Shown in pieces: positions 7,993-9,419 of a stretch of DNA of 9,419 nt (position 1 is the first letter of the stretch; each line of letters begins with the position of its first letter). Location: contig CBDURC010000118.1 in assembly GCA_965369635.1 (NCBI GenBank), positions 1 to 9,419 of the forward strand, given 5' to 3'. A program made the position numbers and the translations under genes. The notes beneath the pieces are model-generated. The model had not been told where the DNA came from. It saw only the letters and a list, made by a program, of their open reading frames with translations, and did no database searches. This stretch comes from UBA3071 sp965369635. GTDB lineage: Bacteria > Chloroflexota > Anaerolineae > UBA3071.

Positions 7993-9419
7993 TCAAGGGT
8001 TCAGATAACCCCGCGCATCCTCAACATGCTGACCATTGGGCGCCATCTGCAGGTAGAGGTCGAACTTCTGTCGCGCCTCCTCTTGCTTCCCCTGGTCCCA
8101 AAGTACCTCACCCAGATCGAAGTAGATGTCGGGTATACTGGGAGCCATTTTCTGAGCGCGCTCGTAGGCCTTTTGAGCAGCAGCCAGCGAGCCCCGCTCC
8201 CGTAGCAGGTCTCCCATGGCCTTGTGCACCAGCGGTTCCGACTGATCCGTCATCATGGCCAGAAAAGCGGCCTCTTCCGCTTTGTCCAGATCGCCCAATG
8301 CCTGATACACAGCGGCGCGCTGCACGTGCAGGAGCACCAGTTCAGATCTGTCCAGTCCCCCGACGCTGGCGTTGACCTGAAGCGCCTGCTTGTAGGCCTT
8401 CAGCGCTGCCTCCGGCTGGCTCGTTGTCGCCAACTGATTCCCTAGCTCCACCCACCGCTTTGCAGGCAACGGTTCGCCCTCTTCCAGAACACGCAATGCC
8501 TTGTCAATCTGCCCTGCAGCGAACAGTGCCTCGCTCAGATCGTTCCGAACGATGTCAGGGTCAGGCAAGTAACGCTGCGCCTGTTCCAGCGCGGCGACTG
8601 CCTCCTCTGGCTGTCCGCGGTTCAGGTAGAGCGCACCCAACAGGGCATGAGCAGGGCCAAACGAAGGATCGCGGCTTAGGACCTCTTGCTCTATCGCCTC
8701 TGTGGCCTCCTCAAGACGCCCCTGGGAGGCCAATGCCGCCGCCAGGTTCGTCCAGTACAGGGTGTTCTCAGGCTGCAGGGCCAACGCTTGACGAAACGCC
8801 GTCTCCGCTCCAGCCACCTGACCGGTGTTCAACAGCGCGCTGCCAGCGTTGTTGTATGCGCTGGCATCATCAGGGTTTAACGCCCGCGCCTGATCAGCAT
8901 ACTCCAGCGCCAACGTCCAGTCGCCGTTGTCCAATGCCACACGAGAGAGATTGGTGTAGGGTAAGCTGGAGTCCGGCGCCCGCGCGGACGCCCATTCCCA
9001 CAGCGAATGGTCGTCCCGCCAGTGAGGCACGACACTCAGCGTGGTCACCAGGCAGGCAGTCAAGAAGGTTAAGCCAACCACTCCGATCGCGGGCAGCAGC
9101 CAGCGGCGATCCGCTGTCGTTGCCCATGACGCCAGACGTCTCATCAGCGGCAACACTGTAGCGCCTAACGCCAGGACGAAGAGAAACGACGGCAGGTACA
9201 AGAAGCGCTCGGCAACGATGGCCCCACCTCGCAGCTCCAGCGGCAGAATATTGACCACCGGCAACAGGCTGATAGCGAACGCCAGCCACAGCCAGGCGGC
9301 TCGTTTGCGCCGCAGCAGTGTCCAAATCAACGAAGCCAGCAGACCCAGCGCCACACCCAGTTCGACCCAGGCCAGCGGATCGGTCCGGGGCACGGGAAGC
9401 GTGCTGAAATGGATCGGCG
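7993..9419 (-). CDS. Polytopic membrane protein with TPR repeats, TMTC/O-mannosyltransferase-like C-terminal part (partial, 5' end off window)
   Basis: The frame is open at the right edge and stops at TGA 7995-7993; about 475 codons are visible. The GTG at 9393 is probably internal: the frame continues upstream of it and the first visible residues enter a membrane domain. Counting from that GTG, four hydrophobic spans lie at about 8-27, 33-52, 66-84 and 99-120. AERFLYLPS at 61-69 and HWRDDHSLWEWA at 124-135, followed by PDSSLPYTNL, resemble the end of the membrane domain of TMTC-type protein O-mannosyltransferases and related bacterial GT-C proteins. From about 144 to the end are around nine TPR units with the usual alanine/glycine and NPDD/APN turn patterns. 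The TPR region is likely a protein-interaction scaffold outside the membrane. Catalytic residues would be in the missing N-terminal part, so the transferase role is inferred. It converges on secA with 44 bases between stop codons. Confidence 0.78.
   Translation of the reverse strand, partial: PIHFSTLPVPRTDPLAWVELGVALGLLASLIWTLLRRKRAAWLWLAFAISLLPVVNILPLELRGGAIVAERFLYLPSFLFVLALGATVLPLMRRLASWATTADRRWLLPAIGVVGLTFLTACLVTTLSVVPHWRDDHSLWEWASARAPDSSLPYTNLSRVALDNGDWTLALEYADQARALNPDDASAYNNAGSALLNTGQVAGAETAFRQALALQPENTLYWTNLAAALASQGRLEEATEAIEQEVLSRDPSFGPAHALLGALYLNRGQPEEAVAALEQAQRYLPDPDIVRNDLSEALFAAGQIDKALRVLEEGEPLPAKRWVELGNQLATTSQPEAALKAYKQALQVNASVGGLDRSELVLLHVQRAAVYQALGDLDKAEEAAFLAMMTDQSEPLVHKAMGDLLRERGSLAAAQKAYERAQKMAPSIPDIYFDLGEVLWDQGKQEEARQKFDLYLQMAPNGQHVEDARGYLNP

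Noticed and set aside
9391..9393. GTG 9393 as the true start of the TPR protein
   Set aside because: The frame remains open to the window edge, no ribosome binding site is visible before it, and the following residues look like the middle of a membrane domain.

Overview
The window is GC-rich bacterial DNA with five protein genes and almost no spare sequence. The SecA protein carries extra blocks in its N-terminal region and nucleotide-binding domain, as I recall for Chloroflexota SecA. The secreted CAP-domain protein with a Thr/Pro-rich stalk also fits that phylum. A Chloroflexota (Anaerolineae-like) source is therefore my best inference, but it rests on recalled family features and not on a search.

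Left half (about 1-4761, minus strand): a tight three-gene operon read right to left. It starts with an FAD-binding subunit of a xanthine-dehydrogenase-type molybdenum hydroxylase, followed 20 bases later by a secreted or membrane-anchored CAP (SCP/YkwD-like) protein. After a further 29 bases comes a large fused [2Fe-2S] + molybdopterin-binding hydroxylase subunit, which runs off the left edge and lacks only its last few residues. The FAD subunit and the fused subunit together supply all redox centres of a molybdenum hydroxylase: Moco, two [2Fe-2S] clusters and FAD. The fused architecture resembles E. coli XdhD/YgfN with its partner YgfM. The CAP gene between them is unexpected. The large subunit contains an in-frame, low-complexity GA-rich repeat with inverted repeats at about 933-1008.

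Centre (4762-4990): a compact divergent promoter region. Both directions have a perfect TATAAT with a 17-base spacer. A perfect inverted repeat with 17-base arms (4805-4841) lies between the two -10 boxes and touches both promoters. The secA leader after it holds a short TTGTCTAC repeat, small hairpins and a possible overlapping upstream reading frame.

Right half: secA (4991-7948, plus strand), the ATPase motor of the Sec secretion pathway, is complete at 985 residues and has a C-terminal zinc-binding SEC-C motif. Converging on it from the right edge is the C-terminal part of a polytopic membrane protein with about nine TPR repeats, similar to TMTC-type O-mannosyltransferases. A hairpin followed by a T-rich tract inside the last codons of secA is a plausible terminator for this converging gene.

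I found no RNA genes, transposase, CRISPR array or wholly new system. The most interesting points are the palindromic divergent promoter, the CAP gene inside the hydroxylase operon, the repeat embedded in the hydroxylase, and the terminator embedded in the secA tail.
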